A DNA stretch of 64,000 nucleotides from Zobellella maritima (GTDB lineage Bacteria; Pseudomonadota; Gammaproteobacteria; Enterobacterales; Aeromonadaceae), in assembly GCF_003075035.1 (NCBI RefSeq), contig NZ_QCZE01000006.1, positions 45,293 through 109,292 on the forward strand, read 5' to 3'. The notes under the pieces were generated by a model. That model did no database searches. It saw nothing but the letters and a program-made list of their open reading frames with translations, and had not been told where the DNA came from. Positions within the stretch are counted from its first letter, which is position 1. The number at the start of each line of letters is the position of its first letter. Shown here piece after piece: positions 8,224 to 17,344 of the stretch. The position numbers and the translations under genes were made by a program.

Positions 8224-9754
8224 TCAGCAAGCTCCGGTCATTATCTCCGGTCAGGAAATAAGCTGGCAGGAGGTGGTACGGGTTGCTCGCTTGAACGCCC
8301 CGCTATCGTTGTCGTCCGGCATCTGGGAGCGGGTTGGCGCGGCCCGTCAGGCGGTAGAGGCATTTGCCGATTCGGGCCGTCCCTACTACGGCATCAATAC
8401 CGGCTTGGGCGCCCTGTGTGATGTGGTGCTCGAACGGAACCAGCTGCAGAAGCTCTCCTGGCATACCCTGATGAGCCATTCCTGTGGGATCGGCGAGCCG
8501 CTCAGGCGCGAGCAGGTCCGGGCCATTATCTGCTCGGCGGTGATTAACTACAGCCATGGTTGTTCCGGGGTCAGCCTTGCGGTCGTTGAGGGACTGCTGC
8601 ACCTGCTCAACGAGGACATTGTGCCCCGAGTGCCGGCGCAGGGCTCCGTCGGTTATCTGAGCCATATGGCGCATATTGGCCTGGCCCTGCTGGGCGAAGG
8701 TGAAGTTGAATTCCGCGGGCAGCTGGTGCCGGCCCGCCAGGCGCTGGATACCATCGGCATGGCGCCGGTGGAGCTCGGACCCAAGGATGGACTCTGTCTG
8801 GTCAACGGTACTCCGGCCATGACCGGCCTGGCCTGCCTGACGCTCGCCGACGCCGCCCGGCTGGCCTCCTGGGCAGATGTTATCGGTGCCATGAGTTTTG
8901 AGGCCCTGCGTGGCCAGCTTGATGCGCTTTCGCCATTGGTGACCCGGCGTAAGACGCACAGGGGCGTGCAGCAAAGTGGAGATAATTTACGCCAGCTGCT
9001 CCAGGACAGTCAGGTGTTGGCCCGTTGCCAGGGCGAACACCTGCAGGATGCGCTCAGCCTGAGGTCTATCCCTCAGGTGCATGGCGCCTGCCGAGATCAG
9101 TTCGCACATGCCGCCGGTCAGGTTAACGCTGAACTTAATTCGGCTACCGATAACCCAATGGTTATAAAGGAAGAGGCAGGCTATCGCGTCATCTCCCAGG
9201 CCAACCCCCATGGCGAATCCGTAGCCATGGCCTGCGATCTGCTGGCGATCGCCGTCTGTGAGTGGAGTTCGATTTCCGAACGGCGCAGCTTCCGACTGGT
9301 GACGCCCCAAGCCAACAAACTGCCGCCGTTTCTGACTCATGGCAGCGGGGTCAAGTCCGGCATGATGATAGCGCAGTACTCGGCCGCATCGCTGGTGGCC
9401 GACAACAAGCGCCTGGCACAGCCGGCGGTGACCGACAACTACCTGACCTCGGGATTGCAGGAAGACCACCTGAGCCTGGGGGAAAGCAGTGCATTGAAGC
9501 TCGACAAGGCGTTGGACAATGCCTTCCATGTCTTGGCTATCGAGTATCTTCTGGCAGCTCAGGCTTTTGATTTTATTGAGCAACCATTATTTGGCCGCGG
9601 CACCGGATTAGCCTGGCGGCAGCTGAGAGAACGAGTAGCCTTCTATGAAGAAGAACACTCGCTCCACCTGGATATTCGTGCGACCTGTGAGTGGTTGCGC
9701 GATGAAACATCGTTACAGGCATTATGCCAATTATGCCCTCAACTGGATTCCTGA
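8216..9754 (+). CDS. MIO-less histidine ammonia-lyase paralog; candidate ergothionase-type trimethylammonia-lyase (hercynine/ergothioneine)
   Basis: A 512-residue homolog of HutH over its full length: YYGINTGLG at 57-65, MSHSCGIGEP at 86-95, LVNGTP at 195-200, SLRSIPQVHGA at 281-291, LQEDHLSL at 414-421. Where HutH next door reads [14 protein letters not shown], this protein reads GSVG-YLSHMAH: the Ala-Ser-Gly that cyclises to the MIO cofactor is absent and the flanks align without other gaps. Further changes relative to HutH: Tyr281 to Leu280, Phe330 to Pro331, Asn379 to Lys380; Glu416 is kept. Without MIO, ammonia elimination from histidine is unlikely, but loss of a better leaving group such as trimethylamine is plausible, as known for ergothionases. 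It overlaps the BCCT gene by 8 bases, has an AGGAG site, and is followed by hutH after 12 bases. Substrate is inference. Confidence 0.85.
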   Translation: MNNQQAPVIISGQEISWQEVVRVARLNAPLSLSSGIWERVGAARQAVEAFADSGRPYYGINTGLGALCDVVLERNQLQKLSWHTLMSHSCGIGEPLRREQVRAIICSAVINYSHGCSGVSLAVVEGLLHLLNEDIVPRVPAQGSVGYLSHMAHIGLALLGEGEVEFRGQLVPARQALDTIGMAPVELGPKDGLCLVNGTPAMTGLACLTLADAARLASWADVIGAMSFEALRGQLDALSPLVTRRKTHRGVQQSGDNLRQLLQDSQVLARCQGEHLQDALSLRSIPQVHGACRDQFAHAAGQVNAELNSATDNPMVIKEEAGYRVISQANPHGESVAMACDLLAIAVCEWSSISERRSFRLVTPQANKLPPFLTHGSGVKSGMMIAQYSAASLVADNKRLAQPAVTDNYLTSGLQEDHLSLGESSALKLDKALDNAFHVLAIEYLLAAQAFDFIEQPLFGRGTGLAWRQLRERVAFYEEEHSLHLDIRATCEWLRDETSLQALCQLCPQLDS

Positions 9755-9766
9755 GGTAATCGAACT

Positions 9767-11299
9767 ATGTCAAATTTGGAAATCATCCCCGGCAAAATGA
9801 CCCTGGCGCAGATGCGCCAAGCCTATGAGCAGCCGGTCAAGCTGAGCCTGGACCCGAGCACCCACGGCACCATTCAAGCCTCGGTCGACTGTGTCAACCG
9901 CATGGTCGCCGAGGACAGAACCGTATACGGCATCAACACCGGCTTCGGCCTGCTGGCCAATACCCGTATCAAGCCGGAAGACCTGGAAACCCTGCAGCGG
10001 TCGCTGGTGCTGTCCCACGCCACTGGCCTGGGTGAACTGGTAAGCGACGAGCTGGTGCGGCTGATCATGGTACTCAAGATCAACGGCCTGGCCCGGGGCT
10101 TTTCCGGCATCCGCCTTAAGGTGCTGGATGCGCTGATGGCGCTGGTCAACCATGAGGTGTATCCCTGCATTCCCGCCAAGGGATCGGTGGGCGCCTCTGG
10201 CGACCTGGCGCCGCTGGCGCACATGAGCTGTGTACTGCTGGGCGAAGGCCAGGCCCGTTACCAGGGTGAAGTGATCAGTGCCGGCCAGGCGCTGGAAATT
10301 GCCGGGCTCAAGCCGATGGCCCTGGCGCCGAAAGAAGGCCTGGCGCTGCTCAACGGTACCCAGGTGTCCACCGCCTTTGCCCTGCGCGGCCTGTTCGAAA
10401 CCGAAGATCTGTTCGCCAGCGCCATCGTGGTCGGCGGCCTGACCGTGGAAGCAACCCTCAGCTCCCGCCGGCCCTTCGATCCCCGCATCCACGCGGTGCG
10501 TGGCCAGCAGGGGCAGATCGACGCTGCCGCCGCCTATCGCCATGTACTGGGCGAATCCAGCGACCTCAGCAAGTCTCATGCAAACTGTGCCAAGGTACAG
10601 GATCCCTACTCCCTGCGCTGCCAGCCCCAGGTGATGGGGGCCTGCCTGACCCAGTTGCGGCAAGCCGCCGAGGTGCTGCTGATCGAAGGCAATGCGGTAT
10701 CCGACAACCCGCTGGTGTTCGCCGAAGACAATGACGTCATCTCCGGCGGCAACTTCCACGCCGAGCCGGTGGCCATGGCGGCGGACAATATCGCCCTGGC
10801 GATTGCCGAAATCGGCTCCCTGAGCGAGCGCCGGGTATCGCTGATGATGGATACCCATATGTCCGGCCTGCCGCCTTTCCTGGTGGAAAACGGCGGAGTC
10901 AACTCCGGCTTTATGATTGCCCAGGTGACGGCGGCGGCACTGGCCTCCGACAACAAGGCGCTGGCGCACCCGCATTCGGTCGACTCGCTGCCGACGTCCG
11001 CCAACCAGGAAGACCATGTGTCCATGGCCCCCAACGGCGGCCGTCGCCTGTGGCCCATGGTGGAAAACAGCCGCGGCGTGCTGGCTATCGAGCTGTTGGC
11101 GGCCTGTCAGGGCCTGGACTTCCGTGGTGGCCTGAAGACCACTCCGACCCTGGAGCTGGCCCGTCAAACCCTGCGTGAAAAGGTCGGCTACTACGACAAG
11201 GACCGCTTCTTCGCGCCGGATATCGAACAGGCCGATGGCCTGCTCAAGGCCGGTTGCCTGAGCCGTCTGGTTCAACCTGATCTTTTGCCTAGCCACTGA
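9767..11299 (+). CDS. hutH: Histidine ammonia-lyase
   Basis: A 510-residue enzyme that removes ammonia from L-histidine to give trans-urocanate. The MIO tripeptide Ala143-Ser144-Gly145 is present in [14 protein letters not shown]. Other catalytic residues appear in place: Tyr54 (VYGINTGFG), His84 (LSHATGLGE), Asn196 (LNGTQ), Tyr281 ([11 protein letters not shown]), Phe330 and Glu415. It is the last gene of the hut operon and is followed 25 bases later by a strong terminator. Having an intact HutH immediately after the MIO-less paralog makes it unlikely that the paralog is needed for ordinary histidine. Confidence 0.98.
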   Translation: MSNLEIIPGKMTLAQMRQAYEQPVKLSLDPSTHGTIQASVDCVNRMVAEDRTVYGINTGFGLLANTRIKPEDLETLQRSLVLSHATGLGELVSDELVRLIMVLKINGLARGFSGIRLKVLDALMALVNHEVYPCIPAKGSVGASGDLAPLAHMSCVLLGEGQARYQGEVISAGQALEIAGLKPMALAPKEGLALLNGTQVSTAFALRGLFETEDLFASAIVVGGLTVEATLSSRRPFDPRIHAVRGQQGQIDAAAAYRHVLGESSDLSKSHANCAKVQDPYSLRCQPQVMGACLTQLRQAAEVLLIEGNAVSDNPLVFAEDNDVISGGNFHAEPVAMAADNIALAIAEIGSLSERRVSLMMDTHMSGLPPFLVENGGVNSGFMIAQVTAAALASDNKALAHPHSVDSLPTSANQEDHVSMAPNGGRRLWPMVENSRGVLAIELLAACQGLDFRGGLKTTPTLELARQTLREKVGYYDKDRFFAPDIEQADGLLKAGCLSRLVQPDLLPSH

Positions 11300-11324
11300 G
11301 CACGAGTGAGCTGACAGGGCATTT

Positions 11325-11354
11325 GGGGGTTGCTTTGGGCAACCCCCTTTTTTT
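11325..11354 (+). terminator. Intrinsic terminator of the hut operon
   Basis: A 9-bp perfect stem (GGGGGTTGC with GCAACCCCC), 5-base loop and a run of seven T, 25 bases after the hutH stop. It serves only the plus strand; no U run lies on the other side. Confidence 0.93.
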
Positions 11355-11531
11355 ATGGAGAGCATCATGGGTGGCGGGAATGCCTGAATGGCAGGCGTAC
11401 TTACCGGGCCCTGTTGCTGCTTATTCATGGTTACAGCAGGGCGCTGTGATCAAGCGTCAGCAATAGGGCTGCTACCTTTGGCTTGTTTATGGCGGCAGAG
11501 CCACCTGATGGCGTTACCAATATCAGCCTGA

Positions 11532-12752
11532 TCAGCCTGTCGTGATGGTTTGGTGACTTCCATTGTTCGGGTGTTTCTCGCTCAGGAAGAGCTGCTCCGG
11601 TGCCGGGTGCATCAGGAAATGCTGGTGGGAGATATTCCAGGCATAGGCACCCGCATGGCGGAACACCAGCCAGTCGCCGATGGCCAGCTCGGCAATGGGC
11701 TGGCGGCGCGCCAGCACATCCTTGGGGGTGCACAACTGGCCTACCAGAGTGACATGAGTGTCCCGCAGCCGGGCAGGATGCAGGCCGCGCAGTACATAAA
11801 AGGGATGATCGTGGCCCTGGGCCGCCGGGGTGCGGAAATGATGGGTGCCGCCGCGGGCGATGGCAAACCATTCCCCGTGGTTGCGCTTGATGTCTAGCAC
11901 CTCCATCACATAGTAGCCGCAGCGGGCGCTGATGAAGCGTCCGCATTCGAAGCGTAGCCGGGTGTCGGTCATCTGTTCGTCAATGATCAGCGCCTGCAGA
12001 TCCCGGCAGAAGGCGGGCCAGTCAAATAGCCGATCCGGCTGCTGGTAGTCGATGCCGATACCGCCGCCCACATTCAGTACCTTTGTCTCCAGCCCGTATT
12101 GGGCCTGCCAGCCCTTGACGGTACGGAAATAGAGCCGTATCAACGCCAGGTGGGCCTGAGCATCCAGCTGGTGGGACATCAGGTGAAAGTGGAAGCCCTG
12201 TAACTCAAGACAGGGATGCTCGGCAACCAGCGCCAGGGCCTCGGGCAGATCGTCCGGGTCCAAGCCGAAGGGGGTGGGCTTGCCGCCCATGGCGAGCTTG
12301 GTGCTGGGCAGGCCGTCGAGCGGGATGTTCATGCGCAGCATGATGCCTGCTGTGCAGCCGAGCCCGGTACAGAGGCCAGCTAGCCGCTCCAGTTCGGTCA
12401 GGCTTTCCACATGGATGCATTCCACGCCCAATTGCAGGGCGGTTTCCAGCTCTGCGTTCAGCTTGCCGGGGCCGCCGAACAGCAGTCGTTGTTGCGGGTG
12501 CCGTTCCGCCAGCCAGGCCAGTTCGCCGCCCGAGGCAGCCTCGAAGCCGTCCACGATGGGAGCCAGGGTATCCAGGATGGGTCCCATGGGGTTGGCCTTG
12601 GCGGCATAGAACAGCTCGCAGTTGGCGGGCAGGGCCTCGCGCATCTGTCTAGCGTGGGCGGCCAGCGCGTCCAGGTCGTAGAGATAGGCGCAGAAAGGTT
12701 CGCCGGCGGTCTGTTGCAGGTGGCGCAGTTGTTGTTCAATCAAGGGGGTCAT
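11532..12752 (-). CDS. pvsE: PLP-dependent decarboxylase of siderophore synthesis (PvsE-like)
   Basis: A 406-residue fold-type III PLP decarboxylase of the ornithine/diaminopimelate decarboxylase family. The PLP lysine is Lys52 in LFYAAKANP; FHFHLMSH, NVGGGIGIDY and FECGRFISA mark the barrel and substrate loops. In vibrioferrin synthesis PvsE is thought to decarboxylate a seryl unit to give the ethanolamine part. The start at 12752 was chosen because it overlaps the pvsD stop as ATGA; an open frame extends 116 codons further upstream but lies inside pvsD. It is last in the operon. LysA was considered and rejected because the gene is embedded between siderophore synthetases and ends in an unusual C-terminal tail. 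Confidence 0.85.
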   Translation of the reverse strand: MTPLIEQQLRHLQQTAGEPFCAYLYDLDALAAHARQMREALPANCELFYAAKANPMGPILDTLAPIVDGFEAASGGELAWLAERHPQQRLLFGGPGKLNAELETALQLGVECIHVESLTELERLAGLCTGLGCTAGIMLRMNIPLDGLPSTKLAMGGKPTPFGLDPDDLPEALALVAEHPCLELQGFHFHLMSHQLDAQAHLALIRLYFRTVKGWQAQYGLETKVLNVGGGIGIDYQQPDRLFDWPAFCRDLQALIIDEQMTDTRLRFECGRFISARCGYYVMEVLDIKRNHGEWFAIARGGTHHFRTPAAQGHDHPFYVLRGLHPARLRDTHVTLVGQLCTPKDVLARRQPIAELAIGDWLVFRHAGAYAWNISHQHFLMHPAPEQLFLSEKHPNNGSHQTITTG

Positions 12753-14515
12753 GCGGATGCTCTCATCGGGTGGGCAAGCAGGGTGTAATCGGCCTGACGG
12801 TCGGCCTTTTGCAGCAGCCGGGTCTTCAGGTTGTTCTTGGATGGCAGGGGGCCGCCGGCCAGCAGATCGGCGATTTCCTCCGGGCGGCCGTTGGCGTCGG
12901 CCCAGGCCCGCAGGACAGACGACAGCCGCTGCCAGGCGGCCTGTTCCAGCTCTGCGCTGCCGTCGGCCAGATGGAAGATGGCTTCCGACAGGTTGTTGAC
13001 CAGCAGGCAATAGCCGATACGGTTCCAGCCCTGGGCCCTGGGATAGTAAACCGAGGCTCGGGCCCGCTCCGACAGGCCCTGTAGGCGCTGCTCCGGCCAC
13101 AGCTCCGGGAGCAGCTTGGTGCCTTCCAGATCCCGGATCCAGACCCGGCTCGGCAGGCCGTTATCGAAGCCTATCAGGGTATTCTGCAGGTGGGGCTCGA
13201 ACACCACCCCATGGTTGAAGAAGGCATCCAGCACCCCGGGCACCAGGGCGCGCAGGTAGGCGTCGAACCAGTTCAGGGCGGCGTCCCGGTAGCACCAGCC
13301 CCGCTCCCGGGCCAGACCGGTTAGTCGTGGCACCAGCTGGCTCTGGCCGAAGCGATCCCAGGCGAACAGGGCACCGGCCAGGGTCGGCTCGCAGGCCTGC
13401 TGAGCGTTTGGCGCCAGGTTGTCGCGGTAGAGCAGGCCGAAGCATTCCTGCAGGTGTTGAACGTCCGCCTGTTCTGCCGGCCCGGCCAGGGACGAAAAGT
13501 CCAAGCTGGTGGCGGCGGGCTCCCGCATCAGCACAAAGCCCGGATTGGTCCGCTCCAGCTGTTCCAGCACCGGGGCCAGGCATTCGCTCATAAAGACCGC
13601 GCTTTCCAGTTCGTACCAGGCATTCTTGCGCACGCAGTTGGTCAGCCGCACATGGATGGAACACTTGAGAAAATAGGGCAGATCCGCGCGATACAGGGTG
13701 CGCACCGAGGAAGTGGGCCACATGGCCAGCCCCCGGGGACCCAGGTATTCGATCAGCCCCCGTTGCTCGGCCCGACGGTAGAGCGAGGAGTCTAGGATAT
13801 GGCGGACCTCCCAGGGGTGGCAGGGATAGAGGCCGGGGGCGCCGGCCAGCTGTTCCAGCATGGCGAGCACCGCCGGCTCGCCCCTGTGTTGCCACAGGGC
13901 GTCATCGACCCGGAACCAGCAAAGCGGAAAGCGGGCGCCGACCTCGGGTGAACAGGCCAGCAGTGCGTCCATGGGCACGCCGTGACGGCTCTTGGGGCTG
14001 GGGTGCATGGGATGCCCCCAGAGCAGGGCCTGCTCGCTTTCCAGCAGGCGGTCGGCCTGGACGGGACGGGCATGGGCCAGGAAGGCGCGGGTGATGCCGA
14101 TGCTGTTGTCCAACTGGTCCGCCAGCTCCCGGTTATAGGGGGTACGGGTCTGCAGCGCCATCTCCTGCAGCAGCAGGCGGCGGGCATCCAGGGCCGACAG
14201 CGGTCGCCAGGGCTGGCCGAAGCGCTTGATGAAGGGCGCCGAACTGAAGCGGGCCCGGCCCAACAGGCTGACGCGGTCCGCCTTCAGCGCCAGTTTGACG
14301 CCGCTTTCGGGCAGGCTCAGGCGCAGCGCTTCGCCGGCGAGCAGGGTGCTGGTTAGGGCCTTGGGCAGATCGCCATCGGCCCGCCACTCCACCTGGCCGG
14401 CGGGCAGGGCGAATTCCCGCAGGTAACAGTTCAACAGGCAGCCGATGGCCTGATGTTCGGCCAGGCCCTGCAGCGGATCACTTAACGGTGCGGTCGAGAT
14501 GAGCTGGGCTTCCAT
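12749..14515 (-). CDS. pvsD: NIS siderophore synthetase, IucA/IucC family (PvsD-like)
   Basis: A 588-residue NRPS-independent siderophore synthetase. The nucleotide-binding signature GHPMHPSPKSRHG is at 167-179, HPWEVRH near 233-239, SSVRTLYRADLPYFLK near 269-284, and the catalytic-region motif GVVFEPHLQNTL follows in the C-terminal half. Such enzymes activate a carboxylate of citrate or 2-ketoglutarate as an acyl adenylate and join it to an amine or alcohol. The start at 14515 lies within the last codons of pvsC (38-base overlap) with GGAGA upstream; an ATG 24 codons earlier gives a less family-like N-terminus. It is the fourth pvs gene, in the same order as known vibrioferrin loci. Confidence 0.88.
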   Translation of the reverse strand: MEAQLISTAPLSDPLQGLAEHQAIGCLLNCYLREFALPAGQVEWRADGDLPKALTSTLLAGEALRLSLPESGVKLALKADRVSLLGRARFSSAPFIKRFGQPWRPLSALDARRLLLQEMALQTRTPYNRELADQLDNSIGITRAFLAHARPVQADRLLESEQALLWGHPMHPSPKSRHGVPMDALLACSPEVGARFPLCWFRVDDALWQHRGEPAVLAMLEQLAGAPGLYPCHPWEVRHILDSSLYRRAEQRGLIEYLGPRGLAMWPTSSVRTLYRADLPYFLKCSIHVRLTNCVRKNAWYELESAVFMSECLAPVLEQLERTNPGFVLMREPAATSLDFSSLAGPAEQADVQHLQECFGLLYRDNLAPNAQQACEPTLAGALFAWDRFGQSQLVPRLTGLARERGWCYRDAALNWFDAYLRALVPGVLDAFFNHGVVFEPHLQNTLIGFDNGLPSRVWIRDLEGTKLLPELWPEQRLQGLSERARASVYYPRAQGWNRIGYCLLVNNLSEAIFHLADGSAELEQAAWQRLSSVLRAWADANGRPEEIADLLAGGPLPSKNNLKTRLLQKADRQADYTLLAHPMRASA

Positions 14516-15650
14516 CTGTGTGGGTCTCCATAGTGAAAAAAGCGAGTAACAGCAGGCCACCGGCACAGGCCAGGGCGGCGGCGACAAAGGGGGCTTGCAC
14601 GCCCGGACCGGCGCTGAGCCAGGCGGCCACCAGACCGGCCAGCACCCCGGCGCCCTTGCCCACTGCGTCGAGTTTGCCGAACCAGCTGCCGGCGTTGTGG
14701 CTTTGGGTCAGCTGGCCGATCAGCTGGTTCAGGCCCTGGAAGCCGAGCCAGACGCCCAGACCGAACAGCAGGCGGGCCGCCAGCAGGGCGGGGAGGCTGT
14801 GCAGCTGAAACTGCCAGAGGCAGGCCAGCAGTTGCAGCGACAGCCCCCACAGCAGTGCCGCGCGCCAGGGCAGTTGCCAACGGTGCGCAAAGGGTTGCAC
14901 AAGCAGGTACACCAGGTGCGGCAGGCTGTAGAGCAGGCCGATCAGTGCCGGCTCGGCGACCAGCCGCTCGGCATAGGGCAGGAAATAGGGAAAGGTCGCC
15001 ACCATGGCAAAGAAGAATAGGAACTGCAGCGCCATGGCCATCCACAGCCAGTGGCCGGGCAGGGCGGCATCACCGGCTTCGGGCGCTTGTTTGGTGCCGG
15101 CCTTGCCTTCACCGGGCAGGGCCAACCCCAACCCCAGCGCCAGCAGCGGCAACAGCGCCAGCCAGAGGTAGAGCTGGCGTACCGAAAAGGCGGCGGCCAG
15201 CAACCCCAGCCCGATGGGTGCACAGACCAGCGCCAGGCGGGCGGTGAACTGGGTCCAGTTCAGGGCGCGGGCGAGCTGTTCCCGGCCCAGGCTGACGGCC
15301 AGGTATCCGTTGGCGGCGGCCAGGGTGCCACCGAACAGCCCCTGCAGCGCCAGCGCCAGGATGAACCAGTTCAGGCTGGGCGCCAGTCCGGCCAGCAGGA
15401 AGGCCAGGCTCAGTCCAGCCAGGGCCCGCAACAGCGAGGCCTTGCGGCCGAAGCGATCGGCAAACCGCCCCCACCAGGGGGCGGACATGGCCGTGAGCAC
15501 GGCGGGCAGGCTGTACAACAGGCCGACCCAGGGGCTGGTCTGCGCCAGACCGAATTCGGCCACCAGGCGGGGCATAAACAGCGGCATGCCGAGCACGGTA
15601 AAGGCCGCCAGGAAATGACAGGCCAGCACGGCGGGAAGCACGTTGATCAT
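14478..15650 (-). CDS. pvsC: MFS transporter, probable siderophore exporter (PvsC-like)
   Basis: A 390-residue protein with about 12 hydrophobic segments and the MFS loop signature GRFADRFGRKASLL near residues 64-77. It lies between two NIS synthetase genes, as PvsC does in vibrioferrin loci, and would export the finished siderophore across the inner membrane. The start at 15650 overlaps the pvsB stop (ATGA). Its 3' end overlaps pvsD by 38 bases, so the operon is translationally compact. Substrate is inferred from position. Confidence 0.85.
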   Translation of the reverse strand: MINVLPAVLACHFLAAFTVLGMPLFMPRLVAEFGLAQTSPWVGLLYSLPAVLTAMSAPWWGRFADRFGRKASLLRALAGLSLAFLLAGLAPSLNWFILALALQGLFGGTLAAANGYLAVSLGREQLARALNWTQFTARLALVCAPIGLGLLAAAFSVRQLYLWLALLPLLALGLGLALPGEGKAGTKQAPEAGDAALPGHWLWMAMALQFLFFFAMVATFPYFLPYAERLVAEPALIGLLYSLPHLVYLLVQPFAHRWQLPWRAALLWGLSLQLLACLWQFQLHSLPALLAARLLFGLGVWLGFQGLNQLIGQLTQSHNAGSWFGKLDAVGKGAGVLAGLVAAWLSAGPGVQAPFVAAALACAGGLLLLAFFTMETHTDGSPAHLDRTVK

Positions 15651-17344
15651 GGGGCCGCCCGCAGGAAGTTGGGGCCCGACAGCCCGTAGAACTTGTTGAT
15701 GTCGGCCGCCCCCGAGTGTTGCTTGCTGAGCAGGCTGCCGCTTTGCAGCAGGTACTTGACGTACTGGCGCTCGGCACCGAACAGCAGTTCTTCGGCCAGC
15801 CGGGTATCCAGCCCCTCCAGCTGCAGGGCATCCAGCTCGCCCCGCAGGCTCAGGCGCAACACCCGGTAGCCCCACTCCCGGTCCAGGCAGCCCTGTTCGG
15901 CTAGGCCCTCGAGCACGGCGGCGAGATCCAGCTGCAGGGTGATGGTGGTGAACATCTGCGCCAGGGCCAGCTCGTCGTCCACCAGGATACGGGCATCGCG
16001 CAGCTCGTCGAGGCTACCGGCCAGTCCCGGACAGGCCTGGCTGAAGCGGGGCGGCCACAGCCGGGCGGCGTCATTGTCTTTCATTACCAGGCTCAGGGGA
16101 TGACCGGGTACGAGGGACAGCACGGCATTTTGCTGGTTGGATTCCAGGGCAATGCCGTATTTCAGCCACAGCCGCAGATGCACCCTGGCCATCAGGGCAC
16201 AGTATTCTTGCCACCAGTGCTCGAGTCCGGGTCCGCCCTGCTGTTCCAGCAGCGCGGCAATATAGGGGCGGCCGTCGGGCAGGGGGCTGCACAGGGCGGC
16301 CACCGGCACCAGGGTTTCGCCGGCTTTGGGCTCGGGGTAGCGGCGCAGCAGGAAGGCATGGAGCTTGTCATCGCCCAGATGGCCGGCCACCGATTCGTCC
16401 ACATGGCGATAATGGCCCTGCAGCCGGGCATCGTGATGCTCCAGGGTCGTCAGGCAGCGGGCGAACCAGTGGCCGTCATACAGGGTGCTGGGCTTGATCA
16501 GGCGGATGTTTTTCTGGCCCAGGGTGGCCATGGCCAGCGGCACCTTGAGATGATCGCCGGGCCTGTCCTTCAGGGCCAGGGTGCGCACCGACAGGGTGGG
16601 GACCACCGGCAGACAGGTCTTGGGTGCCGGCAGGGCGTCGGCGGGCAGGGGGCCGAGCTGCTGCCAGGTGAGCGGGTGCACCGGCAGCAGTACATGGCTG
16701 TGGGCCAGGCTCGCGGACAGGCCCACCTGGGCGAAGCCGGGCCACCAGTCCGGCAGGGGGCCGGTCAGGGTCACCCGGCCGGCGGGCAGCGCCAGCCAGT
16801 GCAGCTCGAATACCGGGGCGAACTCGGGCGCATAGGCCCTGAGTTGCTCGGGGCTGAAGCCGAACTTGGCCCGGGCCGTGGGGTAATAGGGGTGATCGAG
16901 GAAGCTGGCCAGCTGATCTGCATGCAGCAGCCGCGCTCCCCAGTCCCCTCCGAAGCGGGCCAGTTGCCCGGCCTGTTCGGCGAAGGCCCGGCGACAAAGC
17001 TCGCCCTGCTCGACCGCGGCGTCGGCCTCATCCATATAGGACAGATAGAGTGCCTGCTCCGCCGGCTCCAGACCGGTCATCAGCCGGCCGAGCCAGGCGC
17101 GGTGGCCGGACTCCTGGCGCCACTGGTCGCCCGCCCGGTAAAACCAGTGGCTGGCCGTGGTGCGCAGGGGCTGCATGTAATCGCAGTTTGTCACCGGCAG
17201 GCGCAGGGGCGTTCCCAGATGGTCGAGCTCAAGCCAGAGTTGGCCGTCCTGCTCGATGCGCCGGCCGCGGCTGAGGATCTGGCGTACATCCTCCCGCAGG
17301 CAGGTGTCCATGATGCGCCGGCAGATGCGTTGTTGTTCTGTCAT
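15647..17344 (-). CDS. pvsB: NIS siderophore synthetase, IucA/IucC family (PvsB-like)
   Basis: A 565-residue NIS synthetase. Motifs: HPYYPTARAKFGFS at 151-164, the variant of the GHPxHPxxKxR loop; VHPLTWQQL at 222-230; LSVRTL at 251-256; KVPLAM at 267-272; IKPSTLYDGHW at 283-293; and GIALESNQQN at 397-406 in the catalytic palm. With PvsD it should form the two amide or ester bonds of vibrioferrin (citrate with alanine/ethanolamine and 2-ketoglutarate units). It overlaps pvsA by one base (TGATG) and pvsC by four. Two different NIS enzymes plus an ATP-grasp ligase fit vibrioferrin better than aerobactin or staphyloferrin B. Confidence 0.88.
   Translation of the reverse strand: MTEQQRICRRIMDTCLREDVRQILSRGRRIEQDGQLWLELDHLGTPLRLPVTNCDYMQPLRTTASHWFYRAGDQWRQESGHRAWLGRLMTGLEPAEQALYLSYMDEADAAVEQGELCRRAFAEQAGQLARFGGDWGARLLHADQLASFLDHPYYPTARAKFGFSPEQLRAYAPEFAPVFELHWLALPAGRVTLTGPLPDWWPGFAQVGLSASLAHSHVLLPVHPLTWQQLGPLPADALPAPKTCLPVVPTLSVRTLALKDRPGDHLKVPLAMATLGQKNIRLIKPSTLYDGHWFARCLTTLEHHDARLQGHYRHVDESVAGHLGDDKLHAFLLRRYPEPKAGETLVPVAALCSPLPDGRPYIAALLEQQGGPGLEHWWQEYCALMARVHLRLWLKYGIALESNQQNAVLSLVPGHPLSLVMKDNDAARLWPPRFSQACPGLAGSLDELRDARILVDDELALAQMFTTITLQLDLAAVLEGLAEQGCLDREWGYRVLRLSLRGELDALQLEGLDTRLAEELLFGAERQYVKYLLQSGSLLSKQHSGAADINKFYGLSGPNFLRAAP

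Noticed and set aside
8216..9754. Reading the HAL paralog as a redundant second hutH
   Set aside because: The MIO tripeptide and the catalytic Tyr are missing, so the normal ammonia-lyase mechanism is not possible as written.
8216..9754. Reading the HAL paralog as a pseudogene
   Set aside because: It is full length, has no frameshift, keeps many conserved motifs, and has a good ribosome site and tight spacing on both sides.
9770..11428. Antisense 552-codon open frame over hutH
   Set aside because: Mirror of a highly biased real gene; rich in Gln, His and Gly with no family.
11532..12752. Diaminopimelate decarboxylase (lysA)
   Set aside because: Same fold family, but it overlaps pvsD by 4 bases and sits in a five-gene siderophore operon.
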